Shown here piece after piece: positions 51,787 through 63,905 of a DNA stretch of 64,000 bases. The first letter of the stretch is position 1. Every line of letters starts with the position of its first letter. Source of the DNA: Deltaproteobacteria bacterium (GTDB taxonomy: Bacteria; Desulfobacterota; Deferrimicrobia; Deferrimicrobiales; Deferrimicrobiaceae); assembly GCA_021815305.1 (NCBI GenBank), contig JAKAHC010000001.1, positions 372,001-436,000 on the forward strand. Direction: 5' to 3'. The notes beneath the pieces are model-generated. The model was not told the DNA's origin and ran no database searches. It saw only the letters and a list, made by a program, of their open reading frames with translations. A program made the position numbers and the translations under genes.

Positions 51787-53072
51787 CGCGTCCCCCCCCG
51801 CGCCAGGGCTTTGCGGCCGATATCCGTCCGGAAATAGGCGCCTTCCCAATGGATCTTTCCCGCGGCGCGATACGCCCGGGCGATCGCGTCGGGGAGGGTG
51901 TCCCCGATCGAGGTCACGCCGAGCACCCGGCCGCCGCCGGTGACCAGCCTACCCTCCTTGCGCGCCGTGCCCGCGTGGAAGACGACCACGCCCGGCTCCT
52001 TCTCCGCCTCTCCGATCCCCTCGATCGGGCACCCCTTCGCGTACCCGCCGGGGTAGCCGCCCGAGGACATCACGACGCAGACCGCGGGCCGGGGGTCGAT
52101 GTCCATGACCGCATCGGTGATCTTCCCCTGCGCACACTGGAAGAGCAGGGGGACGATGTCGCTCTTCAGGCGGAGGAAGAGCGGCTGGGCCTCCGGATCT
52201 CCGAACCGGACGTTGAACTCGAGAACCCGCGGGGCGCCGCCGTCGATCATCAGGCCCGCGTAGAGGATGCCGCGGAAAAGGATCCCCTCGGCGCGCAAGC
52301 CGGCGAGGAGGGGCGTGAAAACCTCCTTGAGCACGCGGTCCTCCACCTCGGGGGTCACCACCGGCGCAGGGGAGTACGCGCCCATCCCGCCGGTGTTGGG
52401 GCCCTGGTCGCCGTCCCCGATCCGTTTGTGGTCCTGGGAAGACGGGAGGGGCACGACCTTATGCCCGTCGGTGAAGACGATGTACGAAGCCTCCTCGCCG
52501 GAGAGGCACTCCTCGATCACCACGCGGTCTCCCGCGGCGCCGAAGACGCGCCGGTCCATCACGTCCGAGAGGAAGGAAAGCGCCTCCTCGAACGTCTGGG
52601 CCACGGCGACGCCTTTCCCCGCGGCCAGCCCGTCCGCCTTGATCACCACCGGGAGCCGGTGCGTCAGGACGTACTGCTCGGCATCGTCGTAGTCGTCGAA
52701 CACGCGGAAGGACGCGGTGGGAACCCCGTACTTCGACAGGATTTCCTTCATGAACACCTTCGACCCCTCCATGCGGGCCCCCTCGCCGCCCGGTCCGCAC
52801 ACGAGGAGCCCCTCCTTCGCCAGGAGGTCGGCGAGCCCCGCGGCCAGAGGCGCCTCGGGGCCGACCACGGTGAGGTCGATCTTCTTCGAAACGGCGAAGT
52901 CGCGCAGCTTCGGCAGGTCGTCCGCGGCGACGGGGACGCACTCCGCGTGCGCCGCGATTCCGGGATTCCCCGGTGCGGCGTAGACCTTCGACACGAGCGG
53001 GCTCCGGGCGATCTTCCACGCAAGGGCGTGTTCGCGGCCTCCCCCGCCCACTATGAGAACCGATCGTCCCAT
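51783..53072 (-). CDS. purD: Phosphoribosylamine-glycine ligase
   Basis: 429-residue ATP-grasp enzyme of purine synthesis. [20 protein letters not shown] at the start, [30 protein letters not shown] and [11 protein letters not shown] are typical. ATG 53072 chosen over GTG 53075. It lies 28 bases after purH and is coupled to purE. Confidence 0.97.
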   Translation of the reverse strand: MGRSVLIVGGGGREHALAWKIARSPLVSKVYAAPGNPGIAAHAECVPVAADDLPKLRDFAVSKKIDLTVVGPEAPLAAGLADLLAKEGLLVCGPGGEGARMEGSKVFMKEILSKYGVPTASFRVFDDYDDAEQYVLTHRLPVVIKADGLAAGKGVAVAQTFEEALSFLSDVMDRRVFGAAGDRVVIEECLSGEEASYIVFTDGHKVVPLPSSQDHKRIGDGDQGPNTGGMGAYSPAPVVTPEVEDRVLKEVFTPLLAGLRAEGILFRGILYAGLMIDGGAPRVLEFNVRFGDPEAQPLFLRLKSDIVPLLFQCAQGKITDAVMDIDPRPAVCVVMSSGGYPGGYAKGCPIEGIGEAEKEPGVVVFHAGTARKEGRLVTGGGRVLGVTSIGDTLPDAIARAYRAAGKIHWEGAYFRTDIGRKALARGGTR

Positions 53073-53100
53073 CACGCCCCCTTCCCGCCGTCGCGAAGCA

Positions 53101-54666
<1,566 letters not shown>

Positions 54667-54718
54667 GGTCTCTGGACCCTTCCTTGCGGTGTCTGGTTTG
54701 TGCGGTCGGGTTACGGCG

Positions 54719-56245
54719 TCACGGCTTGATGGGGACGGCCCCCAGGACCGTTTTGAGGTCCTCGTCGGCGAACTTGATCCCGATCCCGAGGAACAGCGTC
54801 CGGAGATCCCGCTCGCTCGCCAGCACGTCGTCCACGCCGCCGGTCACAAAAAGGTTTTTGACGATATCATAGTTGCCGTACGCTTTCAAATGCGGCGGCA
54901 GGCCCTTCCGCGAGAAGTCGAAAGCGTCCAATCCCAGCGTGAGGCGGTCCTTCAGGACCTCGTAATCCAGCCCCACTCCGCCGGTGGATTCCATCACGCC
55001 CCCCTTCACCGTGAACCCCGAGAACCGCTTCGCGATCAGCGCGGTGAACTTCAGCTTGTTGGTGTAAGTCTCCGAGGTCGTCGTCTCGGTCGTCCCCGGG
55101 GGAGTGGTCGTCAACGTGGTCGTGTTCGTGTCGAGCTTCCCCCGCGGATCGTCCACCAGCCCGATCTGGTAATACTTGTCCGCCGTCGGCTGGAGGCGCA
55201 GGTTCGCGTAATGCTTGAAGTCCGAGGATTGCGCCTGCCATTCGAGGTGGTAATCGATGAAGGTCTTGAGCTCCTCCGTCTTGCGCACGTACCGGTTGAT
55301 CCCCTCGAGCGTCTTCGTGAGGGAGTTGTGGGCCGTGTTGTCGTTCACGAGCATCCCGAGGGTCCCTTCGCCCCGGTCGATCTTCTCCATCACCCTCCCC
55401 GCGGCGTCGAGGGTGTTGTCGAGTTTCGCCGATGCGACTTTCAGGTTTTCGATGGTCTCCTTGACGTTCGCGCGGTTGTCCCCCACCACGCCGCTCACCC
55501 GGTCGCTCATCTCCTCGAGCTTGCGGGCCAGGGCCGGGGTCTCGCTCTTGAGCGTTTCGGAGAACGAGCGCAGGTTCGCGATGGTGACCCTCAGGTCCTC
55601 CTTGTTCACCGAGGAGATTTCGGAAAGGTCGGAGGAGAGCTTGTCGATGTTGACGAGGATCCGGTCGAACCGCTTCTCGTTCCCCTGGACGACCGCGCGC
55701 AGCGAGGCCGTGGTGGCCCGGACGTCCCGCAGGATGTCCGCGAGCGCCTGCTTCCCCTCCTCGGTCCCGAACGTCTCGCCCAGGGTGGAGGTGAACTTCT
55801 TGATGTCGTCGCCGATCCCCTCGAGTTTCCGCACCATCGCGTCGAGGTTCGTCGGGGCGAGGGTATGGGTTACCTTCCCCCCCGCGGGCAGGGTCTGCTG
55901 CAGGTCCTTCCCGGGGACGATCTCCACGTATTTCTCTCCGAGCAGCCCCTGCGTCTGGATCGATGCCACCGAGTCGATCGGTATGCGGTACTTCGGGGCG
56001 ATGCGCAGCACCAGGCGCGCCCGGTTCCCCGCGAGCTGGATCTCCTCGACCTTTCCGATGGGCACCCCCGCCATCTTCACGTCCGACTTGGGCTCCAGCC
56101 CCGCCGCGGACTCGAAGTCCACGGTGAGCCGGTACCCCTTGTCCGCGATCAGCCCCCACTTGCTGACGCGGAACGTGAAGTACGTGAGGACGATGAGCCC
56201 CATCAGGACGAAGATTCCGACCCGGGCTTCCCTCGACATCCGCAT
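54719..56245 (-). CDS. mlaD: MCE-domain (MlaD) protein with beta-rich C-terminal domain
   Basis: 508 residues. One N-terminal membrane helix (VGIFVLMGLIVLTYFTF), an MCE domain at about 35-115 (YRLTVDFESAAGLEPKSDVKM, GLLGEKYVEIVPG), then a long helical region to about 325. The last 180 residues alternate polar and apolar residues (YANLRLQPTADKYYQIGLVD, LKFTALIAKRFSGFTVKGGV, LFLGIGIKF) and look like outer-membrane barrel strands. Classic MlaD is about 180 residues. Mla systems move phospholipids between membranes. Good ribosome site (GGGAGG). A 178-base gap separates it from mlaF, with a TATAGT at 56373-56368 that could be an internal promoter. Confidence 0.85.
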   Translation of the reverse strand: MRMSREARVGIFVLMGLIVLTYFTFRVSKWGLIADKGYRLTVDFESAAGLEPKSDVKMAGVPIGKVEEIQLAGNRARLVLRIAPKYRIPIDSVASIQTQGLLGEKYVEIVPGKDLQQTLPAGGKVTHTLAPTNLDAMVRKLEGIGDDIKKFTSTLGETFGTEEGKQALADILRDVRATTASLRAVVQGNEKRFDRILVNIDKLSSDLSEISSVNKEDLRVTIANLRSFSETLKSETPALARKLEEMSDRVSGVVGDNRANVKETIENLKVASAKLDNTLDAAGRVMEKIDRGEGTLGMLVNDNTAHNSLTKTLEGINRYVRKTEELKTFIDYHLEWQAQSSDFKHYANLRLQPTADKYYQIGLVDDPRGKLDTNTTTLTTTPPGTTETTTSETYTNKLKFTALIAKRFSGFTVKGGVMESTGGVGLDYEVLKDRLTLGLDAFDFSRKGLPPHLKAYGNYDIVKNLFVTGGVDDVLASERDLRTLFLGIGIKFADEDLKTVLGAVPIKP

Positions 56246-56423
56246 CCTCCCTTTGCACGACCGCCTCCCGGCGACCCGCCCGGCGGTCCCCTTCCCGCCG
56301 GCCTCAGAGAGGCGGAAGCGGCGGCCCTTCCCCGGCGCTCCGGAGCGTCGCCCCGGACGCCGGGATTACTATATCACCGGCGGCGCAGCCGCATTCCCGA
56401 TTTCTGTGCCCGGCGCGGGCGCA

Positions 56424-57233
56424 TCAGCCGCGCCGCGTCCCTTCGTCCGCGGCGTGCGTGCGGCGGACGAAGCGGACGAACTCCTCGTTCTCGTCCGTGA
56501 TGGGTCCGTGGGCGCGGCCGGCCACGAACTGCGCCACCACGGGGTTCGACGTCGCCCGGATCTCGTCCGGCGTCCCCACCTCGATGATCTTCCCCCTGTA
56601 CAGCATCGCGATGGAGTCCGCGATCTTGCAGGCGGAAGCCATGTCGTGCGTGATGGCGATCGATGTCACGCCGAGCGTCTCCCGAAGGGAGATGATCAGG
56701 TCGTTGATGACGTCGGCCATGATGGGATCGAGTCCCGTGGTCGGTTCGTCGTACAACAGGATATCCGGCTCCGAGGCGATCGCCCGGGCGAGCCCCACAC
56801 GCTTCTTCATCCCCCCCGAAAGCTCCGCGGGCATCAGCCGCTGGACGTCCCGCAGTCCCACCATCGAGAGCTTCTCCTCCACCACATCGCGGATCTGCCG
56901 CTCGGGGTACAGTTTCAGGCGGCGCAGGGCGAAGGCGACGTTGTCCCCCACGTCCAGCGAGTCGAACAGGGCCGCTCCCTGGAAGAGCATCCCGAACTTC
57001 TGCCGGACCCGGACCCGCTCCGCCTCGTTCATCTTCGTGATGTCCGCGCCGTCGATCAGGATCTCCCCCGCGTCGGGCCGCAGCAGCCCGACCGCGCACT
57101 TGATGAGCACCGACTTCCCCGTCCCGCTGCCGCCGATGACGACCGTGTTCTTCCCCTTCGGGATCGCAAGGTCGACGCCGTCGAGGACCACCTTCCGCCC
57201 GAACCGTTTGCACAATCCCCGGATCTCGATCAC
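56424..57233 (-). CDS. mlaF: Mla-type ABC transporter ATP-binding protein
   Basis: 269-residue ATPase of the phospholipid transporter. Walker A GGSGTGKS (34-41), Q-loop LFQGAALFDSLDV, signature LSGGMKKRVGLARAI and Walker B ILLYDEPTTGLDP. The C-terminus extends past the core like MlaF. GTG start 57233. Follows mlaE by 18 bases; the order mlaE-mlaF-mlaD is kept, without mlaB or mlaC here. Confidence 0.93.
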   Translation of the reverse strand: MIEIRGLCKRFGRKVVLDGVDLAIPKGKNTVVIGGSGTGKSVLIKCAVGLLRPDAGEILIDGADITKMNEAERVRVRQKFGMLFQGAALFDSLDVGDNVAFALRRLKLYPERQIRDVVEEKLSMVGLRDVQRLMPAELSGGMKKRVGLARAIASEPDILLYDEPTTGLDPIMADVINDLIISLRETLGVTSIAITHDMASACKIADSIAMLYRGKIIEVGTPDEIRATSNPVVAQFVAGRAHGPITDENEEFVRFVRRTHAADEGTRRG

Positions 57234-57251
57234 CGGCGCCCGGCTCCCCTT

Positions 57252-58049
57252 TCAGAACATGAACGAGGTCATGAAGTAGTCCGAGATCAGCACCATCATC
57301 GAGGAGGCCACCACCGCCCTCGTCGTCGCGCGCCCTACCCCCTCGGCGCCCCCCTGCGCGATGAACCCGTGATGGCACGAGATGAGGGCGATGAGCATCC
57401 CGAAGACCGAGGCCTTGATGAGCCCCGTGTAGATGTCCTTCATCTGCAGATACTGGTACGTCTTCGCGATGTACACGTACGGGTTGGCCCCCAGGAGGTA
57501 GACCGCGACGAAATACCCCCCCAGGATCCCCACCAGGTCCGCGAACACGACCAGCACCGGGAGCACGACGGTGGCGGCGAGCACCCTCGGCACGACCAGG
57601 TACTTCACCGGGTTGGTGGCCAGCGTGACGAGGGCGTCGATCTGCTCGGTGACCTTCATCGTCCCCAGCTCCGCGGCCATCGACGCGCCCACGCGCCCGG
57701 AGACCATGAGCCCGGCGAACACGGGGCCCAGCTCGCGCGTGATGGAGAGGGCCACGACCGACCCGACGAAGCTGGTGGCGCCGAACCGTTGGAAACCGGA
57801 GTAGCTCTGGAGGGCGAGGACCATGCCCGTGAAGGTGGCGGTGACCAGGACGACCGGCATCGACCGGACGCCCACTTCCTCCATCTGCTTGACGACGTTG
57901 CGGAACTCGGAGGGCGGACGGGGGATCCACGAGACGACCTGCAGGAAGAGAGTGAAGATGTCCCCGAGGTCCTGGAGCATCGCATAGACCCGCTCGCCGA
58001 GCCCCTCGGCGAGCCGCGCAGCCCCGCTTCGCCGTGCCGGCTCAGTCAA
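57252..58049 (-). CDS. mlaE: Mla-type ABC transporter permease
   Basis: 265 residues, inner membrane. Typical MlaE: VTATFTGMVLALQSYSGFQR, RELGPVFAGLMVSGRVGASM, AAELGTMKVTEQIDALVT and VLVVFADLVGILGGYF, about five membrane helices. TTG start with GGAGG upstream, overlapping the end of alr by 8 bases. Confidence 0.94.
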   Translation of the reverse strand: MTEPARRSGAARLAEGLGERVYAMLQDLGDIFTLFLQVVSWIPRPPSEFRNVVKQMEEVGVRSMPVVLVTATFTGMVLALQSYSGFQRFGATSFVGSVVALSITRELGPVFAGLMVSGRVGASMAAELGTMKVTEQIDALVTLATNPVKYLVVPRVLAATVVLPVLVVFADLVGILGGYFVAVYLLGANPYVYIAKTYQYLQMKDIYTGLIKASVFGMLIALISCHHGFIAQGGAEGVGRATTRAVVASSMMVLISDYFMTSFMF

Positions 58050-59157
58050 CGGTCCTCCTCGGGATCCGCGCGCCCGTCTGCGTGAGGACCTCGTACGGGA
58101 TGGTGCCGCAGAGGCGGGCGATCTCTTCCGCGGACATCGAGGCCTCCCCCATCACTTCCACGTCCGCTCCGAGGGAGACGTCCGGGACCCCCGTCACATC
58201 GAGCATCGTATGGTCCATACACACCGTCCCGGCGACCGGGACAGGTTGTCCCCCCACCGACATGCGCCCCTGTCCGGTCAGGGCCCGGCGGTATCCGTCG
58301 GCGTAACCGATGGGGACCACGGCGATCCGGCGGGCGCCCCGGCAGCGGTACCTCCGGTTGTAGCTCACGGGGTGGCCACCCGGAAGTTCCTTGAGGGAGA
58401 GGATCTTCGTGACGATCCGCATCACGGGGCGCAGGAAGATCTCCGCGGCTCCCGGGGGGAGCGGGGAGCAGCCGTACAGGGAGATGCCCGGCCGCACGGC
58501 GTCGAACGGCGCCTCCCGGTACCGGAGGATGCCGGCGCTATTGAGCGCGTGGACCACCACACCGTCCCCGAACGCCTCCCGCATCGGAGGGAGCCCTTCC
58601 GCGAAGACCGACAGTTGCGCCCGGGTGTACTCCCGGTCCTCTTCCTCCGGTCCGTCCGCCGAGGAGAGGTGGGTCATCCACCCTTCCAGCCGCAGCCCGG
58701 GCGCCGACGGGAGCGAAGCCAGCAGGCGGCGCGCATCCCGCGGGAGGATGCCTAGCCGCCCCATCCCCGTGTCCACCTTGACGTGGACCGGGAAAGGCCT
58801 CCCGGCGCTTTCCCCCGCTCGCGAGAGGTATCCCGCCTGTGCGGGGTCGAACAGGACCGCCGACAGGCCATGCGCGTGCGCCTCCGCCGCCTGCGGAGGA
58901 TCCACGCCTCCCAGCACCAGGACGGGGAGCCGGACTCCTCCCCGCCGAAGTTCCACCCCCTCCTCCACCGTCGCCACGCCGAGCATCCGCACCTTTTCCG
59001 CCTCGAGGGCGCGCGCGACCGGGACGGCGCCGTGCCCGTAAGCGTTGGCCTTCACGACGCCGAGGATGCCCGTGCGGGGCGGAAGCAGGGCGCGGAGGGC
59101 GTGGACGTTGTGTCTCAGAGCCGAGAGGCGGATCTCCGCCACCGTGGGTCTTGCCAA
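58042..59157 (-). CDS. alr: Alanine racemase
   Basis: 371-residue PLP enzyme giving D-alanine for peptidoglycan. PLP Lys in GVVKANAYGHGAVPVA near residue 34, the second-base region YGCSPL / RPGISLYG, and VSYNRRYRC; VCMDHTMLDVT near the end. TTG start 59157. First gene of the leftward alr-mlaE-mlaF-mlaD run, with a plausible promoter at 59197-59226. Confidence 0.95.
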   Translation of the reverse strand: MARPTVAEIRLSALRHNVHALRALLPPRTGILGVVKANAYGHGAVPVARALEAEKVRMLGVATVEEGVELRRGGVRLPVLVLGGVDPPQAAEAHAHGLSAVLFDPAQAGYLSRAGESAGRPFPVHVKVDTGMGRLGILPRDARRLLASLPSAPGLRLEGWMTHLSSADGPEEEDREYTRAQLSVFAEGLPPMREAFGDGVVVHALNSAGILRYREAPFDAVRPGISLYGCSPLPPGAAEIFLRPVMRIVTKILSLKELPGGHPVSYNRRYRCRGARRIAVVPIGYADGYRRALTGQGRMSVGGQPVPVAGTVCMDHTMLDVTGVPDVSLGADVEVMGEASMSAEEIARLCGTIPYEVLTQTGARIPRRTVD

Positions 59158-59196
59158 TCTCGAACCTCGCGGGGGAGCGGCGTAAGCGACGGGAAA

Positions 59197-59226
59197 AGTC
59201 TACCCCACCGCCGCCCGGCAAGTAAA
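59197..59226 (-). promoter_or_regulatory. Possible promoter for alr-mla
   Basis: Minus strand TTTACT (59226-59221), 18-base spacer, TAGACT (59202-59197); each box matches 4 of 6 consensus bases. Leader of about 33 bases to the alr start. Confidence 0.4.
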
Positions 59227-59270
59227 GGAAGCGGGCTCCCCTCGCACGGACGCCAAACGCAGGATGCCGC

Positions 59271-59305
59271 GCGGGGATGTCCACGCGGGGATGTCCACGC
59301 GGGGA
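59271..59305. repeat. Tandem 14-base repeat abutting the thiamine promoter
   Basis: GCGGGGATGTCCAC occurs twice head to tail (59271-59284, 59285-59298), and the first 7 bases follow a third time to 59305. The array ends exactly at the -35 box of the thi promoter. It could be a regulator site or a simple slippage product. Confidence 0.7.
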
Positions 59306-59334
59306 TTGACAGCGCCGCCCCGTTCCCGTATTCT
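59306..59334 (+). promoter_or_regulatory. Promoter of the thiamine operon
   Basis: Perfect TTGACA (59306-59311), 17-base spacer, TATTCT (59329-59334). Predicted start near 59341, just before the TPP riboswitch. Confidence 0.75.
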
Positions 59335-59343
59335 CTTTCTATC

Positions 59344-59435
59344 GCCAGGGGTGCAATTCGCTGAGAGCTCGCTGCCGTAGTGGCGGGCAACCCGTCGAAC
59401 CTGACCCGGATAATGCCGGCGCAGGGAGCGTGGTG
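59344..59435 (+). promoter_or_regulatory. TPP riboswitch (thi box)
   Basis: The aptamer core is clear: GGGGTGC, then CTGAGAG, a variable arm, ACCCGTCGAACCTGA, and GGATAATGCCGGCGCAGGGA, in the order of the THI element. It binds thiamine pyrophosphate in nascent RNA. Limits are approximate. A terminator follows directly, so TPP probably stops transcription before the first gene. Confidence 0.95.
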
Positions 59436-59443
59436 CTCTTCGA

Positions 59444-59470
59444 ACCGTGCCAGTACTGGCGCGGTTTTTT
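59444..59470 (+). terminator. Intrinsic terminator of the TPP riboswitch
   Basis: A 9-base stem (ACCGTGCCA / TGGCGCGGT, one G-T pair) with loop GTAC, followed by six T. Its place 45 bases before the first coding start fits the expression platform of the riboswitch. Confidence 0.88.
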
Positions 59471-59515
59471 CATTTTCAGGCCATTTTTTCTTTTTCCGCG
59501 AAAGGGAAGAAAACG

Positions 59516-60922
59516 ATGACAATGCCGCAGAGCTCCGCCGCCACCCGCACGAACCTCCCGGTCGTCGCCGACGAGATCTTCCGCCTCATGTCCGCCGCCA
59601 AGCCGTACGGCCGCCGCGAGGCGTTCGCCCTGCTCCGCTCCCTGTCTCCCCGCCGGAGGATGACCCTTCCCGAAACCGCGAGGCTCCTCGCCACGGAAGA
59701 CCCGATGGTGTGGGAGACCGCCGCGGTCGTCGCGCGCGCCGTGAAGGAAGAGGTGTTCGGCCGCAGGATCGTGCTCTTCGCCCCGCTGTACCTGTCCAAC
59801 GAATGCTCCAACAACTGCCTCTACTGCGGCTTCCGCCGGGAGAACCGGGAAGCGCGCCGGATCACCCTCTCCGCCGCCCAGGCCGTCGAGGAGGCGCGAC
59901 ACCTGGAGAGGAAGGGGTTCCACCGGATCCTCCTCGTCGCCGGGGAACACCAGGGGAAGACCGCGGTGGATTACATCACCGGCGTGATCCGGGCGATCTA
60001 CCGCGAAACCGGCATGCGTATCCTCCACGTGAACGCGGCCCCCATGCCCGTGGAATCCTTTCGCGCGCTGAAGGAGGCGGGCGCGGGCGTCTACCAGTGT
60101 TTCCAGGAAACGTACGACCCGGAGACGTACGCCATGATGCACCCCTCGGGCGCGAAGGCGGACTACGCGTGGAGGCTCACCTGCATGGACCGCGCGATCT
60201 CCGCGGGGTTCGGCGACGTGGGGACCGGAGCCCTGCTGGGGCTGAACGATTACAAGTTCGAGGTCCTGTCGGTCATCCGCCACGCGGAAGCCCTCTACGA
60301 GGCGTACGGCGCCTTTCCGCACACGATCTCCGTGCCGCGGTTCAAGCGGGCCTTCGGCGCCCCGATCACCGTCGCCCCCTTCCCCGTCAGCGACTCCGAG
60401 TTCGAGCGCGTCGTCGTCGCGTACCGCCTCGCCGTCCCTTCGGCCGGGGTGGTCGTCTCGACGCGCGAGCCGGCGGCCCTCCGGGAGCGGAGCCTGGACA
60501 TCGGCGCCTCCCAGATCAGCGCGGGGTCCAAGACCGACCCCGGGGGGTACGGAGACGGCGTCCGCCGCCACGAGTCGGAGCAGTTCGAAGTCGACGACAC
60601 CCGCCCGATCGAGGAGATCGTGCGCGCGGTGCTGCGCAAGGGGTACATCCCCTCTCTCTGCACCAGCTGCTACCGCCGCCACAGGACCGGGGACACCTTC
60701 ACCGAGATGGCCCTCGACGGGCACATCCGGGACTATTGCCTTCCGAACGCCCTCCTGACGCTGGCGGAGTACGCCGTGGGGACCGCCGATGCCGACCTGA
60801 AACGCCGTTGTCTCGACGCCGTGGAGGCGGGACGCAGGGACCTCGGGGACTCCGCGCTCCGGCCGGAGTTCGACCGGAAACTCGCGGTCGTGCTCGCCGG
60901 CGGGAGCGACGAGCACTTCTGA
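59516..60922 (+). CDS. HydG-type radical-SAM tyrosine lyase in the thiamine operon
   Basis: 468 residues. Radical-SAM cluster CX3CX2C at Cys97, Cys101, Cys104 ([12 protein letters not shown]). The C-terminal CX2CX22C motif (Cys382, Cys385, Cys408) is the mark of HydG, which uses a second FeS cluster to make CO and cyanide for [FeFe]-hydrogenase. ThiH is shorter (about 370-380) and lacks it. Both enzymes split tyrosine to p-cresol and dehydroglycine. Here it is first in a TPP-controlled run with thiS and thiG, where ThiH is needed, and no hydE, hydF or hydrogenase gene is near. I infer it supplies dehydroglycine for the thiazole. Ribosome site GGGAAG before ATG 59516. Confidence 0.85.
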   Translation: MTMPQSSAATRTNLPVVADEIFRLMSAAKPYGRREAFALLRSLSPRRRMTLPETARLLATEDPMVWETAAVVARAVKEEVFGRRIVLFAPLYLSNECSNNCLYCGFRRENREARRITLSAAQAVEEARHLERKGFHRILLVAGEHQGKTAVDYITGVIRAIYRETGMRILHVNAAPMPVESFRALKEAGAGVYQCFQETYDPETYAMMHPSGAKADYAWRLTCMDRAISAGFGDVGTGALLGLNDYKFEVLSVIRHAEALYEAYGAFPHTISVPRFKRAFGAPITVAPFPVSDSEFERVVVAYRLAVPSAGVVVSTREPAALRERSLDIGASQISAGSKTDPGGYGDGVRRHESEQFEVDDTRPIEEIVRAVLRKGYIPSLCTSCYRRHRTGDTFTEMALDGHIRDYCLPNALLTLAEYAVGTADADLKRRCLDAVEAGRRDLGDSALRPEFDRKLAVVLAGGSDEHF

Positions 60923-60937
60923 CGAGGGGGGGGACGC

Positions 60938-61138
60938 ATGGAGATCGTCCTCAACGGGGAAACGCGCGCGGTGGGAGAGGGAGCGACGGTCTCCTCGCTC
61001 CTCGAGGAACTGTCGCTGCCGCCGACGCGCGTCGCGGTGGAGCGGAACCGGGTGATCGTCCGGAAGACCGAGTACGGTGCCACGGAGCTCGCGGCGGGGG
61101 ACCGGCTCGAGATCGTCACTTTCGTGGGGGGAGGGTAA
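60938..61138 (+). CDS. thiS: Sulfur carrier protein ThiS
   Basis: 66-residue ubiquitin-like protein ending FVGGG, so the C-terminal Gly-Gly that becomes a thiocarboxylate is followed by a third Gly or forms the last pair. It gives sulfur to ThiG. 15 bases after the HydG-like gene, 5 bases before thiG. The activating ThiF is not in the window. Confidence 0.93.
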   Translation: MEIVLNGETRAVGEGATVSSLLEELSLPPTRVAVERNRVIVRKTEYGATELAAGDRLEIVTFVGGG

Positions 61139-61143
61139 GGAAC

Positions 61144-61914
61144 ATGGCCGACACGCTGACCATCGGGGGAAAAACGTTTCGTTCGCGCCTGCTCGTGGGG
61201 ACGGGGAAGTACCCCGACTACCCGACGATGGTGCGGGCGCTGGAGGCCTCGGGCGCGGAGATCGTCACCGTCGCCGTCCGCCGAGTCAACCTCGACCGGT
61301 CGAAAGAGTCCCTCCTCGACCACGTCGACCCCAGGCGGTACACCCTCCTGCCCAACACGGCCGCCTGCTTCACGGAAGAGGACGCGGTTCGGACCTGCCA
61401 CCTCGCGCGGGAGGCGGGGATGTCCGACATGGTGAAACTCGAAGTGATCGGTGACGAGAAGACCCTGTTCCCCGACACGCAGGCGCTCCTCGCCGCCGCG
61501 AAGCGGCTCGTGAAGGACGGGTTCGTCGTCCTTCCCTACACCAACGACGACCCCATCATGGCGAAGCGGCTCGAGGACGCCGGGTGCGCCGCGGTGATGC
61601 CGCTGGCGGCTCCGATCGGTTCGGGTCTCGGGATCCGCAACCCGTACAACATCCGGATCATCCTCGAGACCGTGAAGGTCCCCGTCATTGTGGACGCGGG
61701 CGTCGGGACCGCCTCCGACGCGGCGATGGCGCTGGAGCTGGGGTGCGACGGAGTGCTCATGAACACCGCGATCGCCTCCGCGAAGGACCCGGTCCTCATG
61801 GCGGAGGCGATGCGGGACGGGGTTTCCGCCGGGCGCAAGTCGTTCCTGGCCGGGCGGATTCCGAAGAAACTGTACGCAACCGCCTCGTCGCCGCTCGACG
61901 GGACGTTCTTTTAG
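61144..61914 (+). CDS. thiG: Thiazole synthase ThiG
   Basis: 256 residues, TIM barrel. Joins deoxyxylulose phosphate, dehydroglycine and ThiS sulfur into the thiazole. [15 protein letters not shown] at the start, the catalytic Lys in [16 protein letters not shown], then [15 protein letters not shown] and [18 protein letters not shown]. Complete. Confidence 0.97.
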   Translation: MADTLTIGGKTFRSRLLVGTGKYPDYPTMVRALEASGAEIVTVAVRRVNLDRSKESLLDHVDPRRYTLLPNTAACFTEEDAVRTCHLAREAGMSDMVKLEVIGDEKTLFPDTQALLAAAKRLVKDGFVVLPYTNDDPIMAKRLEDAGCAAVMPLAAPIGSGLGIRNPYNIRIILETVKVPVIVDAGVGTASDAAMALELGCDGVLMNTAIASAKDPVLMAEAMRDGVSAGRKSFLAGRIPKKLYATASSPLDGTFF

Positions 61915-61942
61915 GCGGTTTCGCGCGGCGCCCGCGTTCCCG

Positions 61943-62601
61943 ATGGAGACCGGTTTCCGGCTCTACCTGATCACGGACCGCAGGCAGGTCGCCGGCGGCG
62001 ATCTCCCGGCGGCCGTGGAGAGGGCGCTGGGGGGCGGGGCGGAAGCAGTCCAGCTTCGGGAGAAGGACCTTCCCGCAAGGCGGCTGTACGACCTGGCGCG
62101 GGAGCTGCGGGCGCTCACGTCCCGGTACGGCGCCAAGCTGCTGATCAACGGGCGGGTCGACGTGGCTCTCGCGGCCGGGGCGGACGGCGTGCACCTCGGC
62201 GTGGGCTCGATCCCGCCGGGGGAGGCGCGCCGGCTCCTGGGGCCACGGGCGCTGATCGGATGTTCGACGCACTCCGCGGCGGAAGCGGCGGAGGCGGAGT
62301 CCGGGGGCGCGGACTTCGTGACGTTCGGACCGGTGTACGCCACCCCGTCGAAGGCGGCCTACGGCCCGCCGGTCGGGGTCGACGCGCTGCGGCGCGTCTG
62401 CGCCGCCGCGCGCCTGCCGGTCTTCGCGCTGGGAGGCATCGGGCCCCGGAACGTGGGAGAGGTGGTCGCGGCCGGGGCGTGCGGGGTCGCGGCGATCTCG
62501 GCGGTATTCGCCGCGAAGGATCCGGGGGAGGCGACCGGGGATTTCGGGCGCCGCCTCGCGGAAGCGTTCATCGTGCGTACACAAGGACAGGAGGGTTCGT
62601 C

Positions 62602-62605
<4 letters not shown>
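61943..62605 (+). CDS. thiE: Thiamine-phosphate synthase ThiE
   Basis: 220 residues; couples the pyrimidine and thiazole halves. YLITDRR at the start, AVQLREKD, LLINGRVDVALAAGADGVHL, and FGPVYATPSKA are standard. ATG 61943. The stop overlaps the thiC ATG (ATGA). No thiD kinase is in the window. Confidence 0.95.
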
Positions 62606-63891
<1,286 letters not shown>

Positions 63892-63905
63892 GGAGCGGCT
63901 TTCCG

